From the NCBI GenBank assembly GCA_947650365.1, contig OX393552.1, positions 24,401,444 through 24,465,443 on the forward strand: DNA of 64,000 nt. The letters run 5' to 3'. How positions within the stretch are numbered: position 1 is the stretch's first letter; the number at the start of each line of letters is the position of its first letter. This document shows positions 22,016 to 33,132 of the stretch, piece after piece. Made by a program: the position numbers and the translations under genes. The notes under the pieces are model-generated. The model saw only the letters and a list, made by a program, of their open reading frames with translations. It was not told the origin of the DNA and did not search any database. The DNA is from Chamaelirium japonicum. Its lineage: Eukaryota > Streptophyta > Magnoliopsida > Liliales > Melanthiaceae.

Positions 22016-22533
22016 GGTCCCTTATTGAGATTATTCTCGAACTCCAAAAGCATAGACTATATATGTTAGGTATATTCGAGTCATTTATGAGCATATTCAT
22101 GACCCTACTCATGATCTTGCTCATGAGCCCTAAACAAGCATGTTCACGAGCCCAATCGAGTCGAGCTTTGGTCTTGCTTGAGCTTGGCTCGTTTATTAAA
22201 CGAGCCTAAACTCTAGGCTTGGGGTTGGCTTGACTAGTAACTGAATGAACTCGAACAAGCTTTTATCAAGCTTGTTTGCAAGCCGCTCACAAACAGCTTG
22301 GTTCGTTTGCAGCCCTATACACAACCGTGCAGGATTCTAATAGGTTGTTATACAATAATGTTCTTTCTAAAATTGACATCCATACCAAAAGAGTCATGGT
22401 ATATCAAGAATGTTTCTAAATTTCTCCTTTTGAGAATACGTCAAGGAGTTGGATGGTTTTTTATTGAAATCATTCCAAATGTGAGAAAGACCCTAGATTT
22501 GTAGGATTTGTTGAAGATTTTATGGATTTAACA

Positions 22534-23590
22534 CACCCCCGCAAGCTAAACGATACATATGTTACGTGAAAAGCTTGAATTCAAGAAACTGAAAGCAAGT
22601 GCTTGGTAGTCCTTTGGTAAATATATCAGTCACTTGATTAATAGTGCCCACATAACACATGAGAGAAGTCATCGGATGGATCTTGAAGCATGAGGCCTTT
22701 ATCCATTTCAGCATTTGGGAATCATGTTCATCAAATATGACATGTCGAGAAATGTAGACACGCTCAGATTGGGGATCAAGACACTCGTAAGCACGGTAGT
22801 TGCAGCCAAACCCAAGAAAAACACAAAGCGTTGAGCGATAGGAGAGTTTATTTGGTGAGTAGGACCTAAGCCAAGGAAAACATAGACACCCAAAGCTTCT
22901 TATGATTGTGTAATCCGGAGATTTTTTAAACGGTTTTTCATATGGGGAGATACTCCCAACCTTGTGCATTTGCGTACAATTAATGAGAAATATCGCCGTA
23001 GAAAAGGCATCGACCCATTGTGCATGCTAGAATGGGCCATGAGGGCAAAGCCGGTTTCAACTATATGACGATGTTTACACTCGACCGATCCTTTTGTTAA
23101 GGTGTGTGCGGTCATGAGATACGACAGGATATTTCATGCTTAACAAAGAGATGTTGGAATCAGGTTTTTACTGAAGGACAACATCATATACTTTAGATTT
23201 GACATTAAAAGGAAACATCCAACAATATTTACTAAAATCATCAATAAAATTTACTTAATATTTAGCACATTTAGTAAAGGAATTGATGTTGGACCCCAAA
23301 CATCAGCGTGCACCAATTCAAGAGGAAAAATAGAACGAGAATGTGCAAGCTTGAATGGCAAATGGATGAACTCCTTGAACCCTCAAGAGGCAAGGGAAGA
23401 GGGGCAACTCGTTGCAAGGTTTGATGACAAGGATGTCCCAATCTATGGTGCCAAATAGAACTAGACGCACGACTACTGTAGAAGGTGGATGGCATCAGTA
23501 GTGAACTCAAACGGTCAACCGATAGATTGTCACTACTTGCGTATTCGGAGCGTAAAGAAAGATTGTTCACATCTGATATAACATGATTGG
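22534..23590 (-). mobile_element. Decayed copia (Ty1) remnant
   Basis: On the minus strand are pieces of pre-integrase ('IWHHRLGHP'), integrase ('FGCLCFPWLR' and the downstream 'VFLGFGCNYRAYECLD' block) and the end of RNase H ('QVTDIFTKGLPS'). A polypurine tract 'gcttgcggggg' at about 22534-22545 precedes a TGTGTTAAATCC LTR start that continues toward 22330. It is old and heavily broken. Confidence 0.75.
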
Positions 23591-23782
23591 CTGTTCCGAT
23601 CCGTTGAGAGGTCTACCCACAGGTGGGGCACTTTACTTATAGTTATATACGCGCAAGACAAGCCCGGGATTTGATCTCGGGAGGAAAACAATGGGGTTAT
23701 AATCCAAAATCCTTGGGATAATACTAATCAATATGAGAATCGCTTTTGTAGGGTTATAATCCCAAATCAATGGGATACCGCC

Positions 23783-24300
23783 GCATCCGCTAAACACCTT
23801 TGGAGAAGCAAGCCTACTTTGAAGGCGGATATTTCCTCCTGACTAGCTATCAACAACAAGATCCTAACGAACGTGAATCTCCATTCACGGAACATGCGCC
23901 TTGCTAGCCTTGATTGCCCGATGTGCGGCCTGGAGCCACGAGACGTGGACCATCTCCGTATCGCATGCCCCTTCGCAAGCATTTGGACTTCCGAGCTGCC
24001 TTTCGTTTTATCCCTATCGGCCATTGCTATCGTGTGGTCCATATGGCTCGAGCGAAACAAAGAGAATATTCTTAGGCAGTAGGCAAGAACTTTGGGAGTC
24101 GACCCCCAAAAAGATCGGGCGGCTCATCGTGGGGGGCGGGCCCAGCCGGGTCCAATCGCTCCCGCGGTTTTTCTTTGGCTTCGTCAAGCCGCAACCACAA
24201 AGAGCCGTCCACGGACGGGCAAACCGGACGGTTTGACTTGATTCAAAACTCCTGCGCGCCACCTTAGACGCATCCGTCGCCATTTGGTCTCCTTAACTCT
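23783..24300 (+). mobile_element. LINE 3' fragment (zf-RVT)
   Basis: Reads 'AKHLWRSKPTLKADISS', a stop, 'LAINNKILTNVNLHSRNMRL', then the zinc motif 'CPMCGLEPRDVDHLRIACPF' and 'IAIVWSIWLERNKENIL', all parallel to the LINE at 18400-18800. There is an internal deletion after the zinc motif. It ends less than 200 bp upstream of the GH3 promoter CT tract. Confidence 0.75.
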
Positions 24301-24440
24301 CTTTCGTTCTTTTTTTTTTGGGGGGGAGGGGGGTGGGGGGTCTCTTTCGTTCTAACTTCCTTCCTTCTTGTTAGAATCCTAATCTTTTCATGGAATCCAC
24401 GTCCTCACTCCCAATTGGGTAGAATTTCTATTCTTGCCAT

Positions 24441-24443
<3 letters not shown>

Positions 24444-24509
<66 letters not shown>

Positions 24510-24513
24510 AATA
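24444..24513 (+). promoter_or_regulatory. CT-rich tract and TATA box of the GH3 gene
   Basis: A (CT)n run (24444-24506) leads directly into TATAAATA at 24506-24513. A start site about 30 bp downstream, near 24540, is inferred. Pyrimidine-rich patches next to TATA boxes are common in plant core promoters. Confidence 0.6.
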
Positions 24514-24539
24514 CTAACCCCCCCCCCCATAGGATATTT

Positions 24540-25177
24540 TAGCACCAAGAGCTTAGTGTTTGGGTTTGGGTCTCTCCTGCTTCCTCTGGGTGAGTCGGGA
24601 TTTTCTTGCGTTATCCCCTTTTTCGGATCTCGTGATCGGTTTCCATCTTGTGTTTCAAGCTCTGATTTTTCGACGATTTTTTTGGGTTTTCTTTCGTATT
24701 TTTTTGTGTTTTATTTCGATCTCTGTATCGTTTTTGCCTACAAATGATCCACGTTTGCCCGTATTTGATCATGTTTCGTATTTTATAATTTGATAGCATT
24801 AAGAATTCATACAAGTAATTACTTCTATCTAATGATCAGTTTCTATGCATTTCTCAAATTAAAAAAAAAAATGATCGGTATGATCTCCGCATAACACCCG
24901 TCCGCACACAGAGTGTGTTTCAATGAGGGCTTATCCGAACGCGAAAAGAGGCATCAGCGGGTTCGGCGGGTCCACTCGGGATGCTCACGGAGCGGACCCT
25001 GCTTTGATACCATGTGACAACATCGATGTTGTGTTGCTAGATGCGATTTCTTGGCAAATTCTTTTTTGTTTGTTTGTAATTTTTTGTTTTTTTGGGTTTT
25101 TCTTCATGGACTAACTGCATTGGTTCTGGCTGCTAAAGATCTGTGTTTGTGCTAATTAGATTGGTGCTTGGTTACAG
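24540..25177 (+). other. 5' UTR with intron of the GH3 gene
   Basis: A short first exon ends 'cttcctctgg' before donor gtgagt at 24590. The acceptor 'ggttacag' ends at 25177, two bases ahead of the ATG. The intron includes a stretch near 25005-25030 whose complement reads TGGTATCAAAGC, similar to a retroelement primer binding site. UTR introns are usual in this gene class, but the start site is inferred. Confidence 0.55.
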
Positions 25178-25179
25178 AT

Positions 25180-27028
25180 ATGGCGAGATTCCGATCGTCT
25201 TCGCTTGTTTTTCTATTGCTTTTATGCTGGCTTTCGACCGGGCGAGCTGAGTCTCTGAAGTACAAAGATCCCGGCCAGCCGTTGAACGCTCGAATCAAGG
25301 ACTTGATGGGTCGGATGACGCTTGCCGAAAAAATCGGCCAGATGACGCAGATCGAGCGGAAGGTCGCATCGCCTGAAGTCATGAAAGAATACTTCATAGG
25401 TGGAAATTCTGGATTTTTTTTTTGGTAGTTAAAACTCTGGAGTTTTATCGTCGCTAAGAGGTAGGAGAGGAGAAGCAAAGCTTCGTAATTCTGAACTAAG
25501 GATGATCCGCAGGTAGCGCGCTGAGCGGCGGTGGGAGTAGCCCTTCTGCTCATGCCACTGCTGAGGATTGGGTCAACATGGTAAATGAACTACAGAACGG
25601 CAGCCTCTCTACCCGTCTCGGTATTCCAATGATTTACGCGATTGATGCAGTCCATGGCCATAATAACGTCTACGGCGCAACGATCTTCCCTCACAATATC
25701 GGGCTCGGTGCTACCAGGCATGTATATAATGTTTCCTTTTTTCACAAAATTCAACTTTCTGTATTTTTTCGCACAACGTAATTTTATTCATTGGCAATCA
25801 TAGTAATAGTATTCATGAATTCTTGAAAAAAATCATGAATAATTCACAGACATAAAGGTAAGGGTAAGCAAACTACTCTCCGAATTATTATGTGAATCCA
25901 CAATTATTGTTCTTGGTCTTACTTGAAACTGCCATGACTGCTAGGGATCCTGAACTCGTGAAGCGGATCGGTGCCGCAACTGCTCTGGAAGTTAGGGCAA
26001 CCGGTATTCCATACACCTTCGCACCATGCATCGCGGTACGTAAATACCGATCAAATCTCTGCAATTGAGAAATTTTTTGTTACTGATTATTTGAGATTTT
26101 CTTGAGCAAATTCAGGTTTGCAGAGATCCGAGGTGGGGTCGATGCTACGAGAGCTACAGCGAAGACCACAAGATTGTTCAAGAAATGACGGAGTTGATAC
26201 CGGGTTTACAGGGCGACCCCCCCGCAAACTATACAAAGGGTGTCCCATATATTAATGGAGAGTAAGAACTCTAAACCAAACCACTACTCATGAAAGTCTG
26301 GTTGTTATGTTTCTCCGTTTTAAAAAAAAATTCAGGAACTAATAGACAAACAAATTATTCTCTGAATTAATTGTGAATTATTCACTAATTTTATGAACAA
26401 CGAATTTATGCTTCCGAACTTTCACCGAACTCATTTGTACTTTTCGGATTTTTTCCGAAGTCAGAATTTTACCTCCTTGCTGAATTACTTCTGAACGCCG
26501 AATTTGTTGTTATAATCTAATGTCTTCATATCAAAAAAATTTATTAAAAAAAAGCTAATATTTTTTTTTTCTTTATCGACTTGTTCAATCTGTTATATCA
26601 GCAACATAATTTTAAATCCAAGCCCTTAAAGTCTTTCACTCACTACTTTTGCTTTTTCAATGTCCTTCATGTAAAATTTAAACAAAATACATCACTTTTT
26701 TATTTTGTTTCAGCCACATAATATATCACTAGTACTAAATATTAATCCCATGCATTGCATGGACGATTGCGATGTCGCTCGAGCGGATTGCACATAAGGC
26801 ACCAAATCTTGCACCCTGTTGTGTTAAGAGGGGAAGAGAGGAACATGCTCAATTATTATAAAAACATAGGAGGGGGTGGGGGATATAGGAGAGAGAAAGA
26901 GTGGAGGAATGGGGAGAGTGCTCTGTGGCACCAAAGCCTCCATTTTATAAGTATTTCATTTATAAAATGGACAGATGCCCATGATGCCAATAGATGCATT
27001 GACTTGCTTTCCATCATTAAAAGAAAAT

Positions 27029-27087
<59 letters not shown>

Positions 27088-30000
27088 AACACGATTCAAT
27101 TAAAAAAACATTAGAGTTAGAGAAAGAATGAGCTGAGAGAAAGAGTGGGAAATGGACAAGCCACATGTGGCTACATGAACAGTTGTGATGTTGCTCGATC
27201 AGATCGCACATCGTCTAGTCCTTTTCAAGAAAAAGTTGTAGGTTTTAAGGCGATAAGTTTTTTTTCGAAACGGGACAAATGAGAGGAAGGAGTAGAGATT
27301 AATGAGCTATATTTATCTCATTAATGAATATTTCATGTGATTAAAACTTTTTGTCAATGAAAATGAGGAGAGGAGAAAGATAGAGATTAATGGGATTCAT
27401 TTATCTCATTAATGAGTATTTTATACGATTAAGATTTTTCAGAAACGGAAAAGAGAAGAGGAGGGGTAGAGATAATGAGGTTCATGTATTCCACCACCCT
27501 AATAAAATCCACCATCCACCATCATTAACATCTCACCTTTTTATTTTCTATTTTTTTTCTTTTCTCACAAAGAAATAAAAATTGGGAAAAGAAAGTGATC
27601 GATGGTCAGATTTATCCCGCTCCTTTTTCTTGATGGTAGACTTGGTATTATCTCAAACGACCGTAACATGTAACAATTAGCCTATCATGAAGAGTCCAAG
27701 GACTCCACGCAAAGCCCCGCGATCAAAGTTGCTCGATTATTCATCGCATCAACAACTAGATCAACATTGCCTTGATGTGTTACACACATCTCGATTTTGT
27801 GATGGTTCTAAGTGGCTTTGTGCTTCAAAACCGACAGGAACAAAGTCGCCGGCTGCGCCAAGCACTTTGTCGGTGACGGCGGAACCCACGACGGGATCAA
27901 CGAGAACAACACCATCATCAACCGCAACGGGCTATTCAGTATCCACATGCCCGCTTACTACAACTCCATCGACAAGGGCGTGGCCACCATCATGCTCTCT
28001 TACTCGAGCTGGAATGGGCAGAAAATGCACGCAAACCATCAATTGGTTACCGGATTCCTCAAGAACAAACTCAAGTTTAGGGTAAGTGGTCTAGCACACA
28101 CAACTAAGCCTGTTAAAGGTCAGGGTTCAAATCGGCCCCGGTCCTTTGTTTTATGAGGTAGGCCCTAGCCCTTCAGGGCCAGAAAATGATAGGCCCTAGC
28201 AAGACCCTTCAAGGGCCAAGTTGATATCACTAAGATAAGGATTATCGACATATCTATTTATTCAGTTATGTCATTAAGGAATGATTAAATCTTTTTTTCT
28301 CTTCCTAAACTACTCTTATGTCAGTGCCTTTAGGCTTTTGGCATTCATTTCGAACCCCACTCGTTCATTTATGCTTGAGACTGATAATACAGTTTTAAAA
28401 GTATTATAAGTTATTAGTGTCATATAATACTTCTAATACTAATATATCCAAACTTAATAACTCTAATTCCTATAGGGTTATAGTGAGTGACCGAATACTG
28501 ATTAGTCCCACTTAGCTATTGATTTAGCCCCTTAATAAGTATTATATATATTATGTAATTTATGCATATGGAGGGCAGGGCCTAGCAAGGCTGGGCCATA
28601 GATTTCTCTGGCCCGGCCCTCATCTTGGAGGGCTTATGAAAACTAGGCCCGGCCCTCAGGCCCTTGGCAGGCAGGGCTTTAGAGCGCTTTGGAGGGTCAA
28701 GCCAGGCAGGGTACCCTCTCCAAAGGGCCAGATTGACAGGCCTACACACAACTGAAGGGAATCACACTAATGTAGGCTTCTTGTTGGTTCCACTTATTTC
28801 AATTCCTATGCTTTGTCTTGATGGATTCTCAGGGCTTTGTGATCTCGGATTGGCAAGGGATCGATCGGATCACTTCTCCACCTGGCTCAAATTACACCTA
28901 CTCTGTCCAAGCAGGAATCAGCGCCGGTATCGATATGGTCAGTATCTCACTTTTAACTTAAGATTGGAAAAAGAAAGCAATTCTCGCATGTGGAAGAGGT
29001 TGGATGCATTTGTTGGGTGGGTTTTCACTCGGGAATCCTATTCCGCAATTACCCCCCCCCCCCCCAATCCTATACAATCGGTCGGAAACCCCCGGAATGG
29101 GAATAGGATTTCTATTCTTAAGTTAAACTTTTTGGCTACCAAACGAGGCCAAATCCAAAATCGCTATCATTCTCATAATTTGCTAAGATCACATAATATT
29201 AGTTTGGGTAATTTTAACTTACACCCCAAAAATATTTGGTGTTTGGATATAACTCCCAAATTAAACATATAATTAGACATACTCCCCCACAATAAATATG
29301 GTAAAAATTTGACTTAACACCCCACAACTATATGATATTTAGGTATTCAAATTTTGAATCCTACCCATAATAACTCTCCCCATCAAATTTGCTCACTCCC
29401 CTTCATTATTTGGAAAGAAATAAAACATATGCTTAAAAAAACAAACTTTCAAAATCCCCTCTAACCTTCCTTATATGTCCGCTCGGTGAAATTTAAAAAT
29501 ATATATAAATATCTTGAAATAAGCATTTGCTGATTATATCCTATCCATAATAACTCTTCCCGTCAAATTTATTTCCTCCCCTTTTGAAAAAAATAAAACC
29601 TATGTTTTAAAAAAAATTGGTCTTAATAAGGCCACAAATTTTCGGCCCATTCAAATTTCGAATCCAACCCATGGTAACTCTTCCCATCAAATTTGTTCCC
29701 TCCCCTTCCTCCTCCTCCACTCCCGACCGGCACGAGGTCGGATCACAAAAGAAAAGAAAAAAGTTTGATCCGCGCTGCTCTCATTCCCTAGCGACCATCG
29801 GGGCTGGTTTGGCCCCTCCACCGGCAGTTGGGGAGTAATAGGCCGGTATGACCGTCCAAGTGCCGACAAGCACGGGCATGCACTAGTTATATCATAATTT
29901 AGAGGGTTAAGAATTGGGGAGGTATGTCTAATTTGTGATTAAGTTAGGAGATTAATTTGGGGAGTTGTGTCCAAATACCATATATTTTTGGGGGCTAAGT

Positions 30001-32016
30001 CAAAACTACCCTATTTGGAGAATTGACATGCTAGGCTTTAGAAAAAGCCCGAGGGCCATTTCAATCGGAAACACGAAAATTATAGGAGAATTAAGAATCT
30101 CACACCAATTCTCATCAGGCTTAATGTTATTCTCCTTCACAACATGCTTGTTCATATCTTGTGCTCATTGGGATTTGTTGCAGGTGATGGTTCCTAACAA
30201 CTACACCCAGTTCATCAACGATCTGACGGCTCTCGTTCAAAAGAATGTCATCCCCATGAAGAGAATCGACGACGCCGTAAGAAGGATTCTGCGCATAAAG
30301 TTCATCTTGGGTCTCTTTGAGAACCCCTTGGCCAATCACAGCCTAGCTGATCAGATTGGGAAAAAGGTTATTTGCTCTCTCTCCCACTGTGCTAGTGTTC
30401 CCATCAGAAAGAGACCCAAATGCCTATCAATATGTACTTAGAGAGAGAGAGAGAGAATGTGTTTAACAGGAGCACCGAGAACTGGCGAGGGAGGCGGTCA
30501 GGAAATCGCTCGTGCTGTTGAAGAACGGGAAAAATAATACCGAGACGGTGCTGCCGCTCCCTAAGAAGGCTACAAAGATTCTTGTTGCCGGAAGCCATGC
30601 CGATAACTTGGGTTACCAATGCGGTGGGTGGACTATCGAATGGCAAGGAGCTAGCGGGAACATCACAGCTGGTGTGTATATATCATTTCATATATCTGAG
30701 TATCATTTCAAATCACTATAACTGCTACAGTGAAATTACTATTGACATGCTTCACTTTTAAAATTTGAGAAATATTTAAGAAACGGAACAAACAATATTA
30801 ATATTTTAATAAACAGAACAAAAGTTTAGTAATTGAAAAAAACGGAATAGTACGACATCTGCGTAAGAATGGAATGGTAAATTAAAATGCCGAAAGTGCC
30901 CATAGGTTTACGCCAAATGAGATGGCGTAAAAACAATATTTCTAATTATTTTTAACCTTTCTCGACTAAAGGCTATTTTGACCTTTTTCTTTCGGAAGAC
31001 TAACGGCTATTTTAGTCATTTTCTTTCGTAATCTTCCGACCGTTTGCTCCCACAGACAGAAGATAATGAAAGTATTTACGTCATTTGAGACGGCGTAAAT
31101 GATTTACGTCATTTCAAATGGCGTAAGGTAAGGACATATTCGGCATTTAAATTTACCGTTCTATTTTTACGTCATCTCAAATGGCTTAAATACTTTACGC
31201 CATTTGAGATAGCGTACTATTCTGTTTTTTTCAATTACTAAACTTTTATTCCGTTTATTAAAATATTAATATTTTATGTTTCATTTCTCAATAAATTCTG
31301 TTGAAATTTTCACTATTTCAATATTTTATCACTAGTAGCATTTTTCGATTTTAGATCAATGCCGAGTTTTTGTTTTTCTATCCGAAGTTTCATATAAATG
31401 GGAGTCATGATACTTTTAAATTTGTATGTTTTCTTGACAAAAAGAAAAAAAAGAAAAAGAAAGGGCTGTCTCTTTTTCCCTTTCCTTCCATCCTCTCTAA
31501 CACTAATCACTCTCTTCCATAGGTACTACAATCCTTGATGCCATTAAATCCACCGTCGATCCGACGACCGACGTGGTCTTCTCGGAGAACCCCGACGCCG
31601 GATTCCTCAAAGACAACGGCGACTTCTCCTACGCCATTGTCGTCGTCGGCGAACCCCCCTATGCTGAGACATTCGGAGACAGCCTCAACCTCACACTCCC
31701 CCCTCCCGGCCCGAGCTCGATCCAGACCGTCTGCGGTGCCGTCAAATGCGTCACCATCATCGTCTCCGGCAGGCCTGTCGTGATCGAACCGTTTGCCGAT
31801 TCGGCGGACGCCCTTGTGGCCGCATGGCTGCCCGGGTCTGAAGGCCAAGGCGTCGCCGACGTCCTCTTCGGAGACTACGGATTCACCGGGAGGCTATCTC
31901 GGACATGGTTCAGGTCCGTCGACCAGCTCCCCATGAACATCGGGGACAAGAACTACGACCCATTGTTCCCATTGGGCTTCGGGCTGACGACGGAGCCGAC
32001 GACAATGGCGCGGTAG
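25180..32016 (+). CDS. GH3 exo-beta-glucanase (beta-D-glucan exohydrolase), nine exons
   Basis: Exons: 25180-25399, 25513-25717, 25945-26035, 26116-26261, 27838-28081, 28833-28937, 30184-30366, 30470-30671, 31523-32016. Phases close exactly to 629 residues. The product should be a secreted cell-wall enzyme releasing glucose from beta-glucans and beta-oligoglucosides. Residues 1-23 are a hydrophobic signal peptide ending GRA. The substrate-binding aspartate is D118 (IDAVHGHNN), the K229/H230 pair lies in AKHFVGDGG, the nucleophile is D308 in VISDWQG with W309, and the acid/base is E514 in PPYAETFGD. All sit 23 residues beyond the published barley ExoI mature numbering (95, 206/207, 285, 491), strong support for the model. 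Introns are GT-AG except intron 2, which is GC-AG (donor at 25718). Introns 4, 5, 6 and 8 carry mobile elements. A paralogue with altered substrate preference cannot be excluded. It looks intact. Confidence 0.95.
26729..26762 (-). mobile_element. Helitron-type 3' end in GH3 intron 4
   Basis: On the minus strand the palindrome CCATGCAATGCATGG is followed by a 15-base AT-rich spacer, CTAG (26732-26729) and T. The spacer is slightly longer than usual. The 5' end was not located; the body would extend to higher coordinates within intron 4. Confidence 0.4.
26757..27220. repeat. Intron 4 direct repeats and (GA)n tract
   Basis: A ~40-bp block 'gatgtcgctcgagcggattg' near 26770 recurs as 'gatgttgctcgatcagatcg' near 27190. 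A (GA)n microsatellite lies at 27033-27084. Further on, 'tagagattaatgggattcat' repeats two to three times between 27290 and 27480. These explain most of the 1576-bp intron. Confidence 0.6.
28105..28744. mobile_element. hAT-type MITE in GH3 intron 5
   Basis: Left end TAAGCCTGTTAAAGG, right end (inverted) TAGGCCTGTCAATCTGG, flanked by the exact 8-bp duplication CACACAAC at 28097-28104 and 28745-28752. Interior rich in 'ggccctagc' and 'agggcc' subterminal repeats. Non-coding; it fills most of intron 5 (28082-28832). Confidence 0.85.
29204..30015. mobile_element. Foldback element in GH3 intron 6
   Basis: Arms of about 90 bp are inverted copies: left 'gggtaattttaacttacacc' with 'ccaaaaatatttggtgtttg' against the right arm ending 'ggggctaagtcaaaactacc'. 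No clear target duplication. A Helitron-like unit sits inside it. Confidence 0.7.
29345..29886 (+). mobile_element. Helitron-like unit nested in the intron 6 foldback element
   Basis: Ends with the hairpin GTGCCGACAAGCAC (29860-29873), a spacer and CTAG at 29883-29886 followed by T, closely matching the ends at 19887 and 20423. Internally 'ttcaaatttcgaatccaacc' with 'ggtaactcttcccatcaaat' repeats two to three times. The 5' boundary, a TC near 29345, is a guess. Confidence 0.45.
30730..31316. mobile_element. Foldback MITE in GH3 intron 8
   Basis: Long arms (about 90 bp) pair 'aatattaatattttaataaa' and 'aaagtttagtaattgaaaaa' on the left with their complements at 31206-31290. The centre holds about five copies of a palindromic motif of the type ACGCCATTTGAGATGGCGT. 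No coding capacity; no sure target duplication. Confidence 0.75.
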
Positions 32017-32117
32017 AGAGCAGATTACAGCAATGACAACAGAGACAGATCAACAAGTTGCTACTTCTGGTTTTTAAATTAAGTAAAACAATCTTTCTTT
32101 CATTCATTCTTATTTTG

Positions 32118-32841
32118 TAGGGGTGTTCATGGTTCGGGTTGGTTCTCTAAAAAATGGAACCGAACCAAACCATTCTTTGATAAAAACTGAACCAAACCAA
32201 ACCGGAAGTTCAGTTTGGTTCTACAGGTCTTTCAAATCGCTCAATAGCCTCAAAGAGCTCCTCCTCGACTCTTTCAAAATACTTGATTGACAAAAATAAT
32301 GAGATTGAATTGGCAATAAACATCCAACCAAATGTTCTTAAATTGGCAGTGAGATGTGAATGACTAAACAGCTAATTGGTTCATATTTCACTTTTAAATT
32401 CTTAACTTTGGTTGCTACTATTTGCCCCCAGATTAACTAGCAACATCCTTAACTTTTCTCTTTGAGATATTTCATAAGTTGGGATTTAGGGGTGTTAGAA
32501 ATTATGTGGGTGCAAATAGCAACATCCTTCACTTTTTAGTTTCTTGATACGGTTGAACACTTGAAAGTCTTGAATGCACCGAATGACGATGATTGGGGTT
32601 GCTACCATGCAATGTACAAAACTAGTGAGACTGTATAGTAGTAACTACTGAGAGTATACTACCAATGGTTCGGGTTGGGTTGGTTCGGGTTTAAAAACTC
32701 ACAACCCAGAACCGAACCGACTTAGCGGTTTTTATTTTTTTGGAACCGAACCGAACCGTCAAAAATACCCTATCCAAACCGAACCAAATAGACCGGTTTG
32801 GTTCAGTTTGGCGGGTCAAACCAAACCAATGAACACCCCTA
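32118..32841. mobile_element. hAT-type MITE between the two convergent genes
   Basis: 724 bp with termini TAGGGGTGTTCATGG and, inverted, TAGGGGTGTTCATTGG. Exact 8-bp duplication TTATTTTG at 32110-32117 and 32842-32849. Rich in 'ggttcgggttgg' and 'aaccgaacc' subterminal repeats. It starts 101 bp after the GH3 stop, so the GH3 3' UTR may end inside it. Confidence 0.9.
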
Positions 32842-33132
32842 TTATTTTGGACTATGGAATGGGGTAACCTAATTCTCAGTTTAGTGGTTACATATGTGTT
32901 TATATCTGGCACATAGTTCTATACTGAGATTTGTGTAAACAAGGAAAATATTCAGAAACCCCCTCATTCACACTATTATTACAAATGTCACCTGGATACA
33001 AGGCTTATGCTCATAACAGAGGGATTTACTTCTATGAAAGCCATAGAACTTACTTAACACATGTTTGATAGAAAGTCATACTACATTCACCCTTTTGTTC
33101 CATCTAACGGCTCCTGCCGCATTGCCATTGCT

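Larger units (their letters stand above)
21256..22317. mobile_element. hAT-type MITE hosting a Cassandra TRIM
   Basis: Left end TAGTGTGGCAAAGGAGC pairs with right end TAGGGCTGCAAACGAAC (inverted). Flanks are CACACAAC (21248-21255) and TACACAAC (22318-22325), an 8-bp duplication with one difference. Subterminal regions are rich in 'gagccgagctttggtc'-type repeats. Without the nested TRIM the element is about 495 bp. No transposase. Confidence 0.75.

Noticed and set aside
25005-25030. Primer binding site of a retroelement in the GH3 5'UTR intron
   Set aside because: TGGTATCAAAGC alone, without LTRs or a polypurine tract, is too little to call an element.
28664-29272. 202-residue frame overlapping GH3 exon 6
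   Set aside because: It is in a different frame from the exon, begins inside a MITE and runs through intron 6.
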